This document shows, piece by piece, positions 1 through 10,004 of a DNA stretch of 64,000 nucleotides. Position 1 is the stretch's first letter. Every line of letters starts with the position of its first letter. Origin of the DNA: Aminobacter sp. AP02 (GTDB lineage: Bacteria; Pseudomonadota; Alphaproteobacteria; Rhizobiales; Rhizobiaceae); the NCBI RefSeq assembly GCF_003148805.1, contig NZ_QGGX01000008.1:124001-188000 (forward strand), read 5' to 3'. Under the pieces are notes generated by a model. That model worked only from the letters and a program-made list of their open reading frames with translations. It was not told the DNA's origin and made no database searches. A program made the position numbers and the translations under genes.

Positions 1-940
1 GCCAGTAGCGCAGCACAGCTGGCAGAGTACCCGCGGCGCCATTGGTCGGTGCGGTGACGACGCGTCCACCGGCGGCGTTCTCCTCGTTGACGGCCATGGC
101 ATAGATCGACAGCCAGTCATTGGCGAGCAGCGGGTTGGGCCGGTTCTGGCTCCACTGCTCCTGCAACTTGTCGTGCAGCTGACGGGCCCGACGGCGCACC
201 TTGAGGCCGCCCGGCATGATGCCGTCCTGCGACAGGCCTCGATCGATGCAGCGGGTCATCGCGTCCCAGACCGCGTCGAGACCAGCATCGAGGTCGACGC
301 GCGGCATGTGGGTTTCTTCGTTGGCCCGCTTCATCTCGGCGATGGACAGCCCGCTGCGCGAGGCCATGGCCAGCATCTCGACGGCATTGGCGAACGGATA
401 AGGCACGCGCTTGCCCGCCGCGGGCGCCGTGGACTTGGCCTTCATGCGTTGCAGCTCTTCTTCAGAAACGACGAAGCCGCCACCGATCGAGTAGTAGATG
501 CGCTTGAGCAGCAGCCGGTCACTGGCGTCGTAGGCATAAAACGCCATGCCATTGGCGTGGCCGAGCAGCGGCGTCTTCTTGTCGAGCACCAGATCGGCAG
601 CTGGATCGAAGCGATAGGACGGATGGCCCAGAGGTGAAACGTGCTTGTCGCGCACGATCTGCTCGACCAGTGCATCGGTCTGATCCGGGTCGACCGTCAC
701 GGGCGTCAGGCCGCAAAGGCCAAGCATGACGGCGCGGTCGCTGCCGTGACCGACGCCTGTATATGCCAGCGAGCCATGCAGGCTCGCACCTACCCGGTCA
801 ACCTTGACGCCCGCCGGACGCGGCCAGTCGCCACCCAAAATCTCGGCAAGAAACCGCGCGGCCGCCGTCATCGGGCCCATTGTGTGCGAACTCGACGGAC
901 CAATGCCGATCTTGAACAGGTCGAATACCGAAAGAAACAA
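1..940 (-). CDS. sdaA: L-serine ammonia-lyase (serine dehydratase), 5' part; 3' end outside window
   Basis: Deaminates L-serine to pyruvate and ammonia in the cytosol. About 313 N-terminal residues are visible. The start of the protein reads [20 protein letters not shown], the typical opening of the SDH beta domain, and the visible part ends in the alpha domain at [14 protein letters not shown]. The cysteines that hold the [4Fe-4S] cluster in this family lie further downstream, outside the window. The start is TTG at 940: a GGGAG sits 6 nt upstream and an in-frame TGA lies two codons before, so no earlier start is possible. The gene is first in its direction here. Family assignment is firm; length and C-terminus cannot be judged. 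Confidence 0.9.
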   Translation of the reverse strand, partial: MFLSVFDLFKIGIGPSSSHTMGPMTAAARFLAEILGGDWPRPAGVKVDRVGASLHGSLAYTGVGHGSDRAVMLGLCGLTPVTVDPDQTDALVEQIVRDKHVSPLGHPSYRFDPAADLVLDKKTPLLGHANGMAFYAYDASDRLLLKRIYYSIGGGFVVSEEELQRMKAKSTAPAAGKRVPYPFANAVEMLAMASRSGLSIAEMKRANEETHMPRVDLDAGLDAVWDAMTRCIDRGLSQDGIMPGGLKVRRRARQLHDKLQEQWSQNRPNPLLANDWLSIYAMAVNEENAAGGRVVTAPTNGAAGTLPAVLRYW

Positions 941-1091
941 ATCTCACTCCCTGCGACGGCGGCTTATGTCGCATATGTATATGATCATTCCGCCCTTTTC
1001 ACGCACTGAGCTAGACGCGATCCGACGCGGATTACTCAGCGCGCGACATTTGAAAAAACCTGGAACTTACGCAAGGCCACAATGCAAAAAA

Positions 1092-1115
1092 GCGCGGCCT
1101 GAGCCGCGCCTTTTG
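1092..1115 (-). terminator. Intrinsic terminator downstream of the 43-residue protein gene
   Basis: Arms GCGCGGC (1092-1098) and GCCGCGC (1103-1109) enclose a CTGA loop. On the minus strand the hairpin is followed by a run of six T, on the plus strand by a shorter CTTTT. It lies 25 bp past the stop of the small minus-strand gene that ends at 1140, so it most likely terminates that transcript. Confidence 0.7.
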
Positions 1116-1139
1116 TATCCAATCCCGAAGGGCTACTGA

Positions 1140-1271
1140 TCAGCCAGCCGTCACGATCGCCGCCTTTTCAGCGCCACCGCTTACCAGCCAGGCAAGAACG
1201 AGAAAAACCGCAAAGCCAATCACTGCCTTGGCCGTAAGGCCCCAGCAGGATTTCTGAACGCCGTCATCCAT
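1140..1271 (-). CDS. Small single-pass membrane protein, 43 aa, unknown function
   Basis: A 43-residue frame beginning MDDGVQKSCWGLTAKAVIGF with one hydrophobic segment (about residues 16-31) and a short charged/polar tail ending IVTAG. It is followed 25 bp later by a strong terminator hairpin, which supports a real short transcript. There is no close Shine-Dalgarno; the nearest purine tract (AAGGG) is 13 nt before the ATG. The frame stays open upstream for another 51 codons, but that part is low-complexity and unlikely to be coding. I do not recognise a family. Similar tiny membrane proteins are common in rhizobial genomes. Confidence 0.5.
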   Translation of the reverse strand: MDDGVQKSCWGLTAKAVIGFAVFLVLAWLVSGGAEKAAIVTAG

Positions 1272-1406
1272 GATGTATCGCAAAACCCTTGTGGTTCGGG
1301 GAGCAAGCGGCGTTTCCGCCCTCCAGATCGTCCCGAGTGGGAGTGCTGGATACGACTTTGCCGGCGTCTTCGCAACTGCAAAAAATGGCGAAAGCATGGC
1401 GAAATC

Positions 1407-1423
1407 TGCATGGCAGCCATGCA
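1407..1423. promoter_or_regulatory. Operator-like inverted repeat between divergent genes
   Basis: TGCATGG and CCATGCA, 7 bp each, are separated by CAG. The palindrome lies in the 286-bp space between the 43-residue gene (minus) and the DUF599 gene (plus), followed by an AT-rich stretch at 1430-1450. It could be a binding site for a dimeric regulator. No regulator is encoded next to it, so the role is a guess. Confidence 0.25.
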
Positions 1424-1557
1424 CCCATCAATGTAATTTTAATCAAATCAGGCACTTATGCCAAATCGGCCGTTCACGCATTTTCAACACCTGTGACAAC
1501 ATCACGACGGGCGGACGCACTCGAAATGCGCGTGACAGCCATGTTAGTTTCCCATCG

Positions 1558-2316
1558 ATGATCAACGATTCCCTCTTCGCGACCGGCCCGTTGAGCGGCC
1601 TCGACATTGCGGCGCTCGCGTTCTTTCTTGCCGGCTGGGTCTTTCACGCCCTTGGTGCCGAGGGACACATCGTCAAGCGCCTGTCGCTGACGCGTGCAAT
1701 GAATGCCCAACGCACCGCATGGATGGCGACCATGGCGCGGCGCGAGGTTAGGATCGTCGATACCTCGATCATGAACGGACTGCAGCAAGGCACGGCCTTC
1801 TTTGCCTCAAGCTCGCTGATCGCCGTTGGCGGCTGCTTTGCGCTGCTTGGAGCCTCAGACCGGGTGCTCGCCATCTTGAGCGACGTGCCGCTCGCGGGGG
1901 CCACTGCGCGCCCGCTGTTTGAGATCAAGGTGATCGGCCTGATCATCATCCTTGCCTATTCGTTCTTCAAATTCGGCTGGGCCTACAGGCTGTTCAACTA
2001 TTGCTCGATCCTGGTCGGTGCGGTGCCGCAACTCGGCAACCGCAGCGAACCCGATGCCGAGATCGAAATCGCGGTCATGCGGGCGACCCGCATGAACCAG
2101 CTTGCGGGGAAGCATTTCAATGCTGGCCTACGCGGCGTCTTCTTTTCGATCGGCTATCTCGGCTGGTTCGTCGACGCGCGCGTCTTTTTCGTCACCACGG
2201 TCGTGTTGCTCGCAGTGCTGATCAGGCGCCAATTCTTTTCCGAAGCCCGCAAGGCAGTCCTGGTTCAGGACTCCGGTCCGGGGAATGGATCGTCGATCCG
2301 GCCCGACAGCCAGTAG
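1558..2316 (+). CDS. DUF599 family integral membrane protein
   Basis: 252 residues starting MINDSLFATGPLSGLDIAAL, the usual start region and length (about 230-250) of DUF599 proteins. Hydrophobic segments fall near residues 14-33, 80-100, 124-144 and 204-222, giving four membrane passes in the inner membrane. Family proteins share the loop in which a conserved arginine-rich stretch (RTAWM.TMARREVRIVD) precedes the second helix; it is present here. Function is unknown. The reading frame extends upstream to 1270, but that part lacks family similarity and 1558 is preferred even though no clear ribosome site precedes it. The last 52 bp overlap the convergent YdcF-like gene. Confidence 0.75.
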   Translation: MINDSLFATGPLSGLDIAALAFFLAGWVFHALGAEGHIVKRLSLTRAMNAQRTAWMATMARREVRIVDTSIMNGLQQGTAFFASSSLIAVGGCFALLGASDRVLAILSDVPLAGATARPLFEIKVIGLIIILAYSFFKFGWAYRLFNYCSILVGAVPQLGNRSEPDAEIEIAVMRATRMNQLAGKHFNAGLRGVFFSIGYLGWFVDARVFFVTTVVLLAVLIRRQFFSEARKAVLVQDSGPGNGSSIRPDSQ

Positions 2317-3062
2317 GCGAATAGGCCAATCCATTCGCGCATGGCCATCATCGTGTTCTGCAGCGAGTCGGCGGGATTGTCGGTGAACAGCCCGACGCCC
2401 TCCTGCCCTGACGTGCGGTAATCGACCGGCCAGGCGGTCACCTCGAAACCAGCCTTGGCAAACAGCGCGATCGAGCGCGGCATATGGAAGGCCGACGTGA
2501 CGAGCAGCCAGGTTTCGCCTGGCTTCGGCGTTACGAGTTCCTTGGAAAACAGCGCATTCTCGTAAGTGTTGCGCGAACGATTTTCGAGGATCAGCCGGTC
2601 GCGCGCCACGCCAAGCGCTTCAAGCAGGCGCGGCGCGGTATCGGCGTCGCCCTCGCCGTCCAGGGTCAGCGTGCCATTGCCGCCGGATACGACAATCCTC
2701 GCTTGCGGATAGCGGCGAGCAAGGATCGCGGTCTCGACCATGCGGTCGCCACCGCTGTTGAGCTCATAGCCGCCGCGCGCGAGATTGATCGCACCTTCAA
2801 AACCGCCGCCGAGCACGACGATGCCGTCGATGGTGGCTGGCATTGCCGGGCGCTGAAAACGCTCTTCCAGCGGATTGAGCATCAGCGAGCCGAGCGACGT
2901 CCAGGTGGCAAGCGCTAGAATCGCCAAGGACAGGAAGGCCGTGGTGCGAAAGAACCGCCGGCGGCCGAAGAAACTCGCGATGAGACCAGCCGCGAGCAGG
3001 AAGATCGCCAGATTAAGCGGCTGGACGAAGAACCAGAATATCTTGGAGAGATAAAAGAACAT
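2265..3062 (-). CDS. YdcF-like (DUF218) envelope protein
   Basis: 265 residues. Two hydrophobic segments (about residues 8-30 and 38-60) anchor the protein in the inner membrane; the DUF218/ElyC-SanA-YdcF domain follows from about residue 80, with the GIVVLGGG strand, a VVSGGNG glycine turn, the NTYENA motif and LLVTSAFHMPRS. Relatives are linked to envelope integrity and late steps of undecaprenyl-phosphate or peptidoglycan metabolism, but the biochemical activity is not settled. The gene starts 24 bp after the gatA stop and could be co-transcribed with it. Its 3' end overlaps the DUF599 gene by 52 bp on the other strand. Confidence 0.8.
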   Translation of the reverse strand: MFFYLSKIFWFFVQPLNLAIFLLAAGLIASFFGRRRFFRTTAFLSLAILALATWTSLGSLMLNPLEERFQRPAMPATIDGIVVLGGGFEGAINLARGGYELNSGGDRMVETAILARRYPQARIVVSGGNGTLTLDGEGDADTAPRLLEALGVARDRLILENRSRNTYENALFSKELVTPKPGETWLLVTSAFHMPRSIALFAKAGFEVTAWPVDYRTSGQEGVGLFTDNPADSLQNTMMAMREWIGLFAYWLSGRIDDPFPGPES

Positions 3063-3086
3063 CCATTCAAGGCAGGCGCTATGCGC

Positions 3087-4568
<1,482 letters not shown>

Positions 4569-4636
4569 GGCGAAATCACTTCGGGTCACGCAGCCGAAAG
4601 CTGCTGATGATTGGAATGGGGTTAGGCTGCGGAGGC

Positions 4637-4924
4637 CTACTCCACCACTTTCGGCACTAAGAAGAAGTTCTCGTCGGTAGCCGGCGCGTTGGCGACGATG
4701 TCGGCGGCCTTGTTGCCATCCGTGACGGCATCGACCCGCTTCTTCATCTCCATCGGCATGACCGATGTCATCGGCTCGACGCCGGCGACATCGACCTCGT
4801 TGAGCTGCTCGACAAAACCCAGGATGGCGTTCAATTCGCCGGTCATGCGCTGGGCATCGTCTTCGCTCACCGCAATACGGGCAAGATGCGCGACGCGCTT
4901 GACGGTCTTGAGATCAACGGACAT
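4637..4924 (-). CDS. gatC: Asp-tRNA(Asn)/Glu-tRNA(Gln) amidotransferase subunit C
   Basis: 95 residues, full length for GatC, the small subunit that wraps around GatA and stabilises GatCAB. Recognised by [20 protein letters not shown] at the start, the [19 protein letters not shown] core and the C-terminal [17 protein letters not shown] sits 7 nt before the ATG. It is first in the gatC-gatA order on the minus strand. Confidence 0.97.
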   Translation of the reverse strand: MSVDLKTVKRVAHLARIAVSEDDAQRMTGELNAILGFVEQLNEVDVAGVEPMTSVMPMEMKKRVDAVTDGNKAADIVANAPATDENFFLVPKVVE

Positions 4925-5006
4925 CGAAAAACTCCGGAAAGCCGGTAAATTGATTAGGTCGGGCTATAACGGCGCGGCGCGCGCGGCGCAACATCGATGA
5001 TCGTGC

Positions 5007-5426
5007 TCACGGCATGGTGACGCCGTCGCACAGGTAATAAGTGCCTGCATTGTCGGTCTGCCCACCCTCGGGATCGACGTCACGGACGGAAGACAGTTCC
5101 AACTGCGTCGGGCTCAGTTCAAGGATGGACAGCACGTCAGGAAACAAGTGCCCTGGCTCCTGGCAAAGCGCCGTGGCTGCCCATGCGGGCGAGCGCGTTG
5201 CCCGCGTGATGTTCACGAACTCGCAGTTATATTCGACGCTTTCGATGCCGCTCATCGACAAGACCAGGCCTCCGGCCTCGATCACCGTCTGCAGCGATTC
5301 TTTCTTGGCCTGAGCGCAGAGTTCCTCGGATTGCAGGTAGACACCCTTGATGAAGCCCTCGGCGGAGGTAGCCGAAGCGCTGACCATAAACACAGAAAAC
5401 GCCGCGAAATATCGCCAGTCGTTCAT
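5007..5426 (-). CDS. Secreted hypothetical protein, 139 aa
   Basis: Starts MNDWRYFAAFSVFMVSASAT with a short basic start, a hydrophobic core and a likely signal-peptidase cut after ATSA. The mature part is about 115 residues with four cysteines, suggesting two disulfides in the periplasm. A GGGGG tract lies 8 nt before the ATG at 5426; an upstream start at 5444 would spoil the signal peptide. No family recognised. The gene stands alone on the minus strand between gatC and the UPF0173 hydrolase, separated from the latter by only 34 bp, so it may be read through from it. Confidence 0.6.
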   Translation of the reverse strand: MNDWRYFAAFSVFMVSASATSAEGFIKGVYLQSEELCAQAKKESLQTVIEAGGLVLSMSGIESVEYNCEFVNITRATRSPAWAATALCQEPGHLFPDVLSILELSPTQLELSSVRDVDPEGGQTDNAGTYYLCDGVTMP

Positions 5427-5460
5427 CGCCAACCCCCGTCCCACGGTCCGCCGCGTTCGA

Positions 5461-6168
5461 TCAAATGTCTATGGCAACGCCCACTTTCGGCAACACCACC
5501 CCCACACCCGAACCTTCTAGGCCGTTGACGAACTTTTCCGCCGTCTGGTCGATGATCGGGAAACTGCCGAAATGGCACGGTATCACGGTTTCGAACTTGA
5601 AGAAGCGCCGGCAGGCAAGCGCTGCCACGGCACCGCCCATGGTAAAACGATCGCCGACCGGCACGATGCCGATTGCCGGCTCGTGCAGTTCGTTGATCAA
5701 CGCCATGTCCGAGAAGATGTCGGTGTCGCCCATATGGTAGAGCGTGCGTTCCCCGGCGAAATGCAGCACCAGGCCCGCAGGGTTGCCGAGACATGTGTTG
5801 TTACCGCCCGGCCCGCTGGCCGACGACGAATGCTGTGCGGCAACGAAGGTGGTGGTGAAGCTGCCGCAATCGACCGTACCGCCGATGTTGCCGGGATTAA
5901 TCTGCTTGTCGCTGACACCTTGGCCCACGAGATACATGCAGATCTCGAAATTTGCGACGAGCATTGCGCCCGTCTTCTTCAGGATGGCTGCGGCATCACC
6001 GATGTGATCGTCGTGGCCGTGGGTCAAAAGCACATGGGTGATGCCCTCTGCGGCCTGCTCCCAGGACTTGCCCCAGGACGGGTTGCCGCTCAGGAACGGA
6101 TCGATCAAAATCCTGGCCCCAGCGACCTCGATGCGGAATGCCGAATGCCCATACCAGGTCAGTTTCAT
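5461..6168 (-). CDS. UPF0173 metal-dependent hydrolase (metallo-beta-lactamase fold)
   Basis: 235 residues, beginning [14 protein letters not shown] as all UPF0173 proteins do. The metal-binding [10 protein letters not shown] motif (HxHxDH) lies near residue 50, followed by [15 protein letters not shown] and the late histidine in [10 protein letters not shown]. The fold binds two divalent metals; the physiological substrate of this subfamily is not established. A good promoter lies just upstream at 6202-6229, diverging from ruvX. Length and motifs are complete. Confidence 0.88.
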   Translation of the reverse strand: MKLTWYGHSAFRIEVAGARILIDPFLSGNPSWGKSWEQAAEGITHVLLTHGHDDHIGDAAAILKKTGAMLVANFEICMYLVGQGVSDKQINPGNIGGTVDCGSFTTTFVAAQHSSSASGPGGNNTCLGNPAGLVLHFAGERTLYHMGDTDIFSDMALINELHEPAIGIVPVGDRFTMGGAVAALACRRFFKFETVIPCHFGSFPIIDQTAEKFVNGLEGSGVGVVLPKVGVAIDI

Positions 6169-6201
6169 CGTTTCGGCACTCCTCGCAATTTCGTTGCCTA
6201 A

Positions 6202-6229
6202 AGGATAGAACGCGGCAAGCCCCTGTCAA
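6202..6229 (-). promoter_or_regulatory. Sigma-70-type promoter for the UPF0173 gene
   Basis: Reading the minus strand: TTGACA (6229-6224), a 16-nt spacer and TATCCT (6207-6202). This fits the rhizobial housekeeping pattern CTTGAC-N17-CTATAT. It ends 34 bp before the ATG at 6168. The -35 hexamer lies in a short GCCCC/GGGGC inverted repeat. Confidence 0.5.
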
Positions 6230-6255
6230 AGGGGCTGAATCAAAAGGAACGCCGC

Positions 6256-6741
6256 TTGGCCATAGCTAATATTGAACAGTTGCCCGCGCTGCTAGCCGGC
6301 GGCAAGACCCTGGCCGGACTCGACCTTGGCGACAAGACGATCGGCGTCGCTGTCTCCGATCGCGGCCTCTCGTTCTCGCATCCCCGGCAGGTCATCATTC
6401 GCAAGAAGTTCACCCTCGATGTCGCGGCATTGCTGGCCATGCTGGCCAAGGAGAACACCGGCGCGATCGTGATCGGACTACCGATCAACATGGACGGCTC
6501 GGAAGGACCGCGCGCGCAAAAATCGCGCGCTTTCGTACGCAACGCCGCCAGCCTGACAGACTTGCCATTCGTCTTCTGGGACGAACGGTTGTCGACGGTT
6601 GCCGCCGAACGTGTGCTGATCGAGATGGATGTTTCGCGCAGGAAACGTGACGGGCGGATCGATTCCGCCGCTGCCGCCTTCATCCTGCAGGGTGTGCTCG
6701 ACCGGCTTCAGACGCTCGGCGCCGATTCGGTGGAAAAGTAG
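6256..6741 (+). CDS. ruvX: RuvX/YqgF family Holliday-junction-resolvase-like nuclease
   Basis: 161 residues with an RNase H fold. The first strand carries the catalytic aspartate in [17 protein letters not shown]; later motifs are [14 protein letters not shown] and [13 protein letters not shown], and the last acidic site is in [10 protein letters not shown]. Family proteins act in 16S rRNA 5' end processing and possibly DNA junction cleavage. The start is TTG at 6256, with AGGA 7 nt upstream; no ATG exists near the expected N-terminus. The last 34 bp overlap the convergent DUF6105-like gene. Confidence 0.9.
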   Translation: MAIANIEQLPALLAGGKTLAGLDLGDKTIGVAVSDRGLSFSHPRQVIIRKKFTLDVAALLAMLAKENTGAIVIGLPINMDGSEGPRAQKSRAFVRNAASLTDLPFVFWDERLSTVAAERVLIEMDVSRRKRDGRIDSAAAAFILQGVLDRLQTLGADSVEK

Positions 6742-7019
6742 CGCGCCCGCAACAGCCTGACCTTCTCGGCAATTTGCTTGCGGCGGCGATACGCCCAGAT
6801 CGCCAGCAGGACAAGCGTATCGACGAAGAAGGCCTTGCCCATCATCCAGGGTATCGTTGCGGGATCGATGCCGAGCAATTCGCCATAGAGGTCGAAGATT
6901 GCCAGGTTGAACGCACGGCTCAGCAACGGGTAACCGAAGTTGAGGTCATTGATCGACAGGAAGTACCAGCCCCAGAAAAGCACCAGTGGCGCTGCCCAAA
7001 TGCCGAAAATATAGCGCAT
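6708..7019 (-). CDS. DUF6105-like small membrane protein
   Basis: 103 residues from the ATG at 7019, chosen because GGGGGAG lies 8 nt upstream; the GTG three codons earlier sits too close to that site. Two hydrophobic segments (about residues 5-24 and 63-80) surround a conserved-looking loop [19 protein letters not shown], followed by a basic [11 protein letters not shown] stretch. This pattern matches a small rhizobial family that I recall as DUF6105; function unknown. Its 3' end overlaps ruvX by 34 bp. Confidence 0.65.
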   Translation of the reverse strand: MRYIFGIWAAPLVLFWGWYFLSINDLNFGYPLLSRAFNLAIFDLYGELLGIDPATIPWMMGKAFFVDTLVLLAIWAYRRRKQIAEKVRLLRARYFSTESAPSV

Positions 7020-7142
7020 CAGACGCACTCCCCCGCACGCGGTTTGGCGACATCAATGTCCGGCAACTGGGTGGCAAAGGCCCGCATTGGGATTCCTGCT
7101 TCTTTGCAAAAGACAGTGCTCCCTGCGTCCGCGCTACGCAAC

Positions 7143-7164
7143 GTAAACCATTTATTAAGGTTAA
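7143..7164 (-). promoter_or_regulatory. TTAA-rich CtrA-like site upstream of the DUF6105-like gene
   Basis: On the minus strand TTAACC is followed directly by TTAA-N7-TTTA, one base short of the CtrA consensus TTAA-N7-TTAA. It lies about 125 bp upstream of the DUF6105-like start, in a GC-rich chromosome where such runs are uncommon. Regulation by CtrA is only inferred. Confidence 0.25.
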
Positions 7165-7225
7165 CAGGCCACAGGCCAATGTCGTCCTCGCCCACGCCCT
7201 GGCGAAGCGGACGGCTTGAGCCGTC

Positions 7226-8854
7226 TCAGCTGACCTGAGGATAGAGCGTGTCGATGATCAGCCGCGAATCGTGCCGGGCATCAAGCATGCCGTAGGTACC
7301 GCGCCACTGGCCCGCGAGCCGGGTCTCGATGAAAGCATCGGCGATGCGCCCCGCCCCCATGCGACGCAATTCCGCGGCGGCAGCCGAGATTGCGAGTTGC
7401 TCGGTCAGGATGCGCGCCGACCCTTCGTCCGAACTCGCGACCTGCATCGCAGCCCTCAGAACGCCGAGAATGCTGCGCCCGCCCGCGCCGAGGTCGCGCT
7501 CAATGCTGGCTAGCACATCATCAAACAGTCCCGGAGCCCGGCCCAACACACGCAGCACGTCGAGTGCCATGACGTTGCCCGAACCTTCCCAGATCGCGTT
7601 GACCGGTGCCTCGCGGTAGTAGCGCGCCAGCGGCGCCTCTTCGACGTAGCCGTTGCCACCGAGGCATTCCATCGCTTCATAAAGAAGAGCCGGAGCGATC
7701 TTGCAGACCCAGTACTTGACGACAGGCGTCATGGCGCGCGCAAAGGCCGCCTCGCCCCGATCTGATGCCGCCTCGTCGAACGAACGCGCCAGCCGGAAAG
7801 CGAGCGCAGTCGCCCCAGCTACGTCCAGCGCCATGTCGGCGAGCACGCGCTGCATCAAAGGCTGGTCGACGAGATTGGAACCGAAAACCTGACGGTGGCG
7901 GGTGTGATGGACGGCCTCGGCGAGCCCCGCCCGCATGAGAGCCGACGACGCGACCGCGCAATCGAGCCGCGTCAGCGTCACCATGTCCATGATGGTCTTG
8001 ATGCCGCCGCCGGGCTCGCCGACCAGATCGCCGATAGCGCCCTGGATCTCGACTTCGGCGGAAGCGTTGGAGCGGTTGCCGAGCTTGTCCTTGAGGCGCT
8101 GGAATTCCAATCCGTTGGCCGAACCGTCGCTCAGGATACGCGGTACAAGGAAACAGGTGAGCCCCTCAGGGGCCTGTGCCAGCATCAGGAAGGCATCGGA
8201 CATCGGCGCCGACATGAACCATTTATGGCCGTTGAGACGGTAGAAGCTGCCACCGGCGCGTTCGGCCTTGGTGGTATTGGCGCGCACATCCGTGCCACCC
8301 TGCTTTTCGGTCATGCCCATGCCGAGCGTCAGCCCGGCCTTTTCGATCGGCGGCTTCTGCGCCTGGTCGTATTTGCGGGTGGTGACGCGAGGCGCCCACT
8401 CGCGGAAAAGCTTCGGGCTGGCCATCAATGCGGCCAGCGACGCATTTGTCATGGTGATCGGGCACAGATGCCCGCATTCGAGCTGCGCGGTGAGGTAAAA
8501 GCGCGCCGCGCGCACCTGATGCCGGCGGCCGGTCTCGGTGCCGCCGTTTTCCCAGACGGATGAATGCAGTCCGCCAGTGATCGAGCGGCGCATCAGCGCG
8601 TGATAGGCCGGATGGAACTCTACCTGATCGATGCGGCGGCCCTGGCGGTCGAACGTCCTGAGCTTCGGCACCTCGCTGTTGGCCAGCCGCGCCAGATCCT
8701 GCGCCTCATGGGTCAGCACAAAGCGGCCGAGCCCGTCGAGGTCTCGGCGGACCGGCTCCGAAAAGCGCTCTGCGATCTGGATCAGCAGCGGATCGCCGCG
8801 CCAGGCATTGCTGCCCGTCAGCGGAGGGGGCTGGTTCGGCACGTCCTGCGTCAC
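7226..8854 (-). CDS. aidB: AidB-like acyl-CoA dehydrogenase family flavoprotein
   Basis: 542 residues, almost the length of E. coli AidB (541), an FAD protein induced by alkylation stress that binds DNA and has weak dehydrogenase activity. Typical blocks: GMGMTEKQGGTDVRANTT (flavin-binding strand region), LNGHKWFMSAPMSD, DKLGNRSNASAEVE, and the ECLGGNGYVEE...REAPVNAIWEGSGNV segment. The chosen start is GTG at 8854 with GAAGGA 6 nt before it; a GTG at 8887 has no ribosome site. The gene is alone on its strand. The flavoprotein family is certain, the AidB subfamily likely from length and the N-terminal layout. Confidence 0.87.
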   Translation of the reverse strand: MTQDVPNQPPPLTGSNAWRGDPLLIQIAERFSEPVRRDLDGLGRFVLTHEAQDLARLANSEVPKLRTFDRQGRRIDQVEFHPAYHALMRRSITGGLHSSVWENGGTETGRRHQVRAARFYLTAQLECGHLCPITMTNASLAALMASPKLFREWAPRVTTRKYDQAQKPPIEKAGLTLGMGMTEKQGGTDVRANTTKAERAGGSFYRLNGHKWFMSAPMSDAFLMLAQAPEGLTCFLVPRILSDGSANGLEFQRLKDKLGNRSNASAEVEIQGAIGDLVGEPGGGIKTIMDMVTLTRLDCAVASSALMRAGLAEAVHHTRHRQVFGSNLVDQPLMQRVLADMALDVAGATALAFRLARSFDEAASDRGEAAFARAMTPVVKYWVCKIAPALLYEAMECLGGNGYVEEAPLARYYREAPVNAIWEGSGNVMALDVLRVLGRAPGLFDDVLASIERDLGAGGRSILGVLRAAMQVASSDEGSARILTEQLAISAAAAELRRMGAGRIADAFIETRLAGQWRGTYGMLDARHDSRLIIDTLYPQVS

Positions 8855-9038
8855 GCCTTGTCCTTCATCGGTGTGGGCAGCGGGCACGAATCCGCAGCCA
8901 TGGCCGGCTTTATAGCCGAAATGCTTATCGATAGCTTATGGCCCAGCTTGTTCGTGACGAAAATCCCGTGGGAGAACTTTCGACGGTGAAATGCCGGCTT
9001 GCAGGTCACTTAAGCACAGCCTATAGCACCGCCTTGAG

Positions 9039-10004
9039 ATGACAGACCTTTCGTCCCTGCCGCCCTACCCGCACCGCCATCTTCTTGGCATCCGCGACCT
9101 TTCCCCATTGGATATCGAAATATTGCTCGACCGCGCCGACGCGGCAGTGTCGATTTCGCGCCAATCGGAGAAGAAAACGTCAACGCTGCGCGGTAGAACC
9201 CAGATCAATCTTTTCTATGAAGCCTCGACGCGCACGCAGTCGTCCTTCGAGCTCGCCGGAAAACGTCTCGGCGCCGACGTCATGAACATGTCGGTGGCAA
9301 GCTCTTCGGTGAAGAAGGGCGAAACGTTGATCGACACCGCAATGACGCTGAATGCGATGCGGCCCGACATCTTGATCATTCGCCACCAATCGGCGGGCGC
9401 CGCTGCCCTGCTGGCGCAAAAGGTCGGCTGTTCGGTGGTCAATGCTGGCGACGGCGCGCATGAGCATCCGACACAGGCATTGCTGGACGCACTCACCATC
9501 CGCCGCGCGAAGGGCCGCATCGCCCACCTTACGGTAGCGATTTGCGGCGACATCCTGCATTCGCGCGTTGCGCGCTCGAACATCCTCTTGCTCAATGCGC
9601 TTGGTGCGCGCATTCGCGTCGTCGCACCCTCGACCCTGCTTCCCTCCGGTATCGCGCAGATGGGAGTCGAGGTGACTCAGTCGATGGCCGAAGGTCTCAA
9701 GGACGCCGATGTCGTCATGATGCTGCGCCTGCAGCGCGAGCGCATGGCTGGCGCCTTCGTACCTTCGGTGCGCGAGTACTTCCGCTACTACGGACTCGAC
9801 GCTGAAAAGCTGAAGGTGGCCAAGGAAGACGCGCTGGTGATGCACCCAGGTCCAATGAACCGTGGCGTCGAAATCGCTTCCGAAATTGCAGATGGCCCGC
9901 AGAGCGTCATCCAGGAACAGGTGGAAATGGGCGTTGCCGTACGCATGGCGGTGATGGAAGCGCTGCTCGATCCGCGCCGCAATCGCGATGGACACAACGC
10001 ATGA
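9039..10004 (+). CDS. pyrB: Aspartate carbamoyltransferase catalytic subunit
   Basis: 321 residues; condenses carbamoyl phosphate and aspartate in pyrimidine synthesis. Carbamoyl-phosphate site [13 protein letters not shown], the HQSAGAAA motif, [14 protein letters not shown], the [12 protein letters not shown] segment, MMLRLQRER and MHPGPMNRG are all present. No pyrI regulatory gene is nearby. Its TGA overlaps the ATG of the next gene by 4 bp (ATGA at 10001), so the two products are translationally coupled, which fits a PyrB-PyrC' complex as described in Pseudomonas. Confidence 0.97.
   Translation: MTDLSSLPPYPHRHLLGIRDLSPLDIEILLDRADAAVSISRQSEKKTSTLRGRTQINLFYEASTRTQSSFELAGKRLGADVMNMSVASSSVKKGETLIDTAMTLNAMRPDILIIRHQSAGAAALLAQKVGCSVVNAGDGAHEHPTQALLDALTIRRAKGRIAHLTVAICGDILHSRVARSNILLLNALGARIRVVAPSTLLPSGIAQMGVEVTQSMAEGLKDADVVMMLRLQRERMAGAFVPSVREYFRYYGLDAEKLKVAKEDALVMHPGPMNRGVEIASEIADGPQSVIQEQVEMGVAVRMAVMEALLDPRRNRDGHNA

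Noticed and set aside
804-1139. 111-codon plus-strand frame over the start of sdaA
   Set aside because: It overlaps the conserved N-terminus of serine dehydratase and runs into the terminator hairpin; composition is not protein-like.
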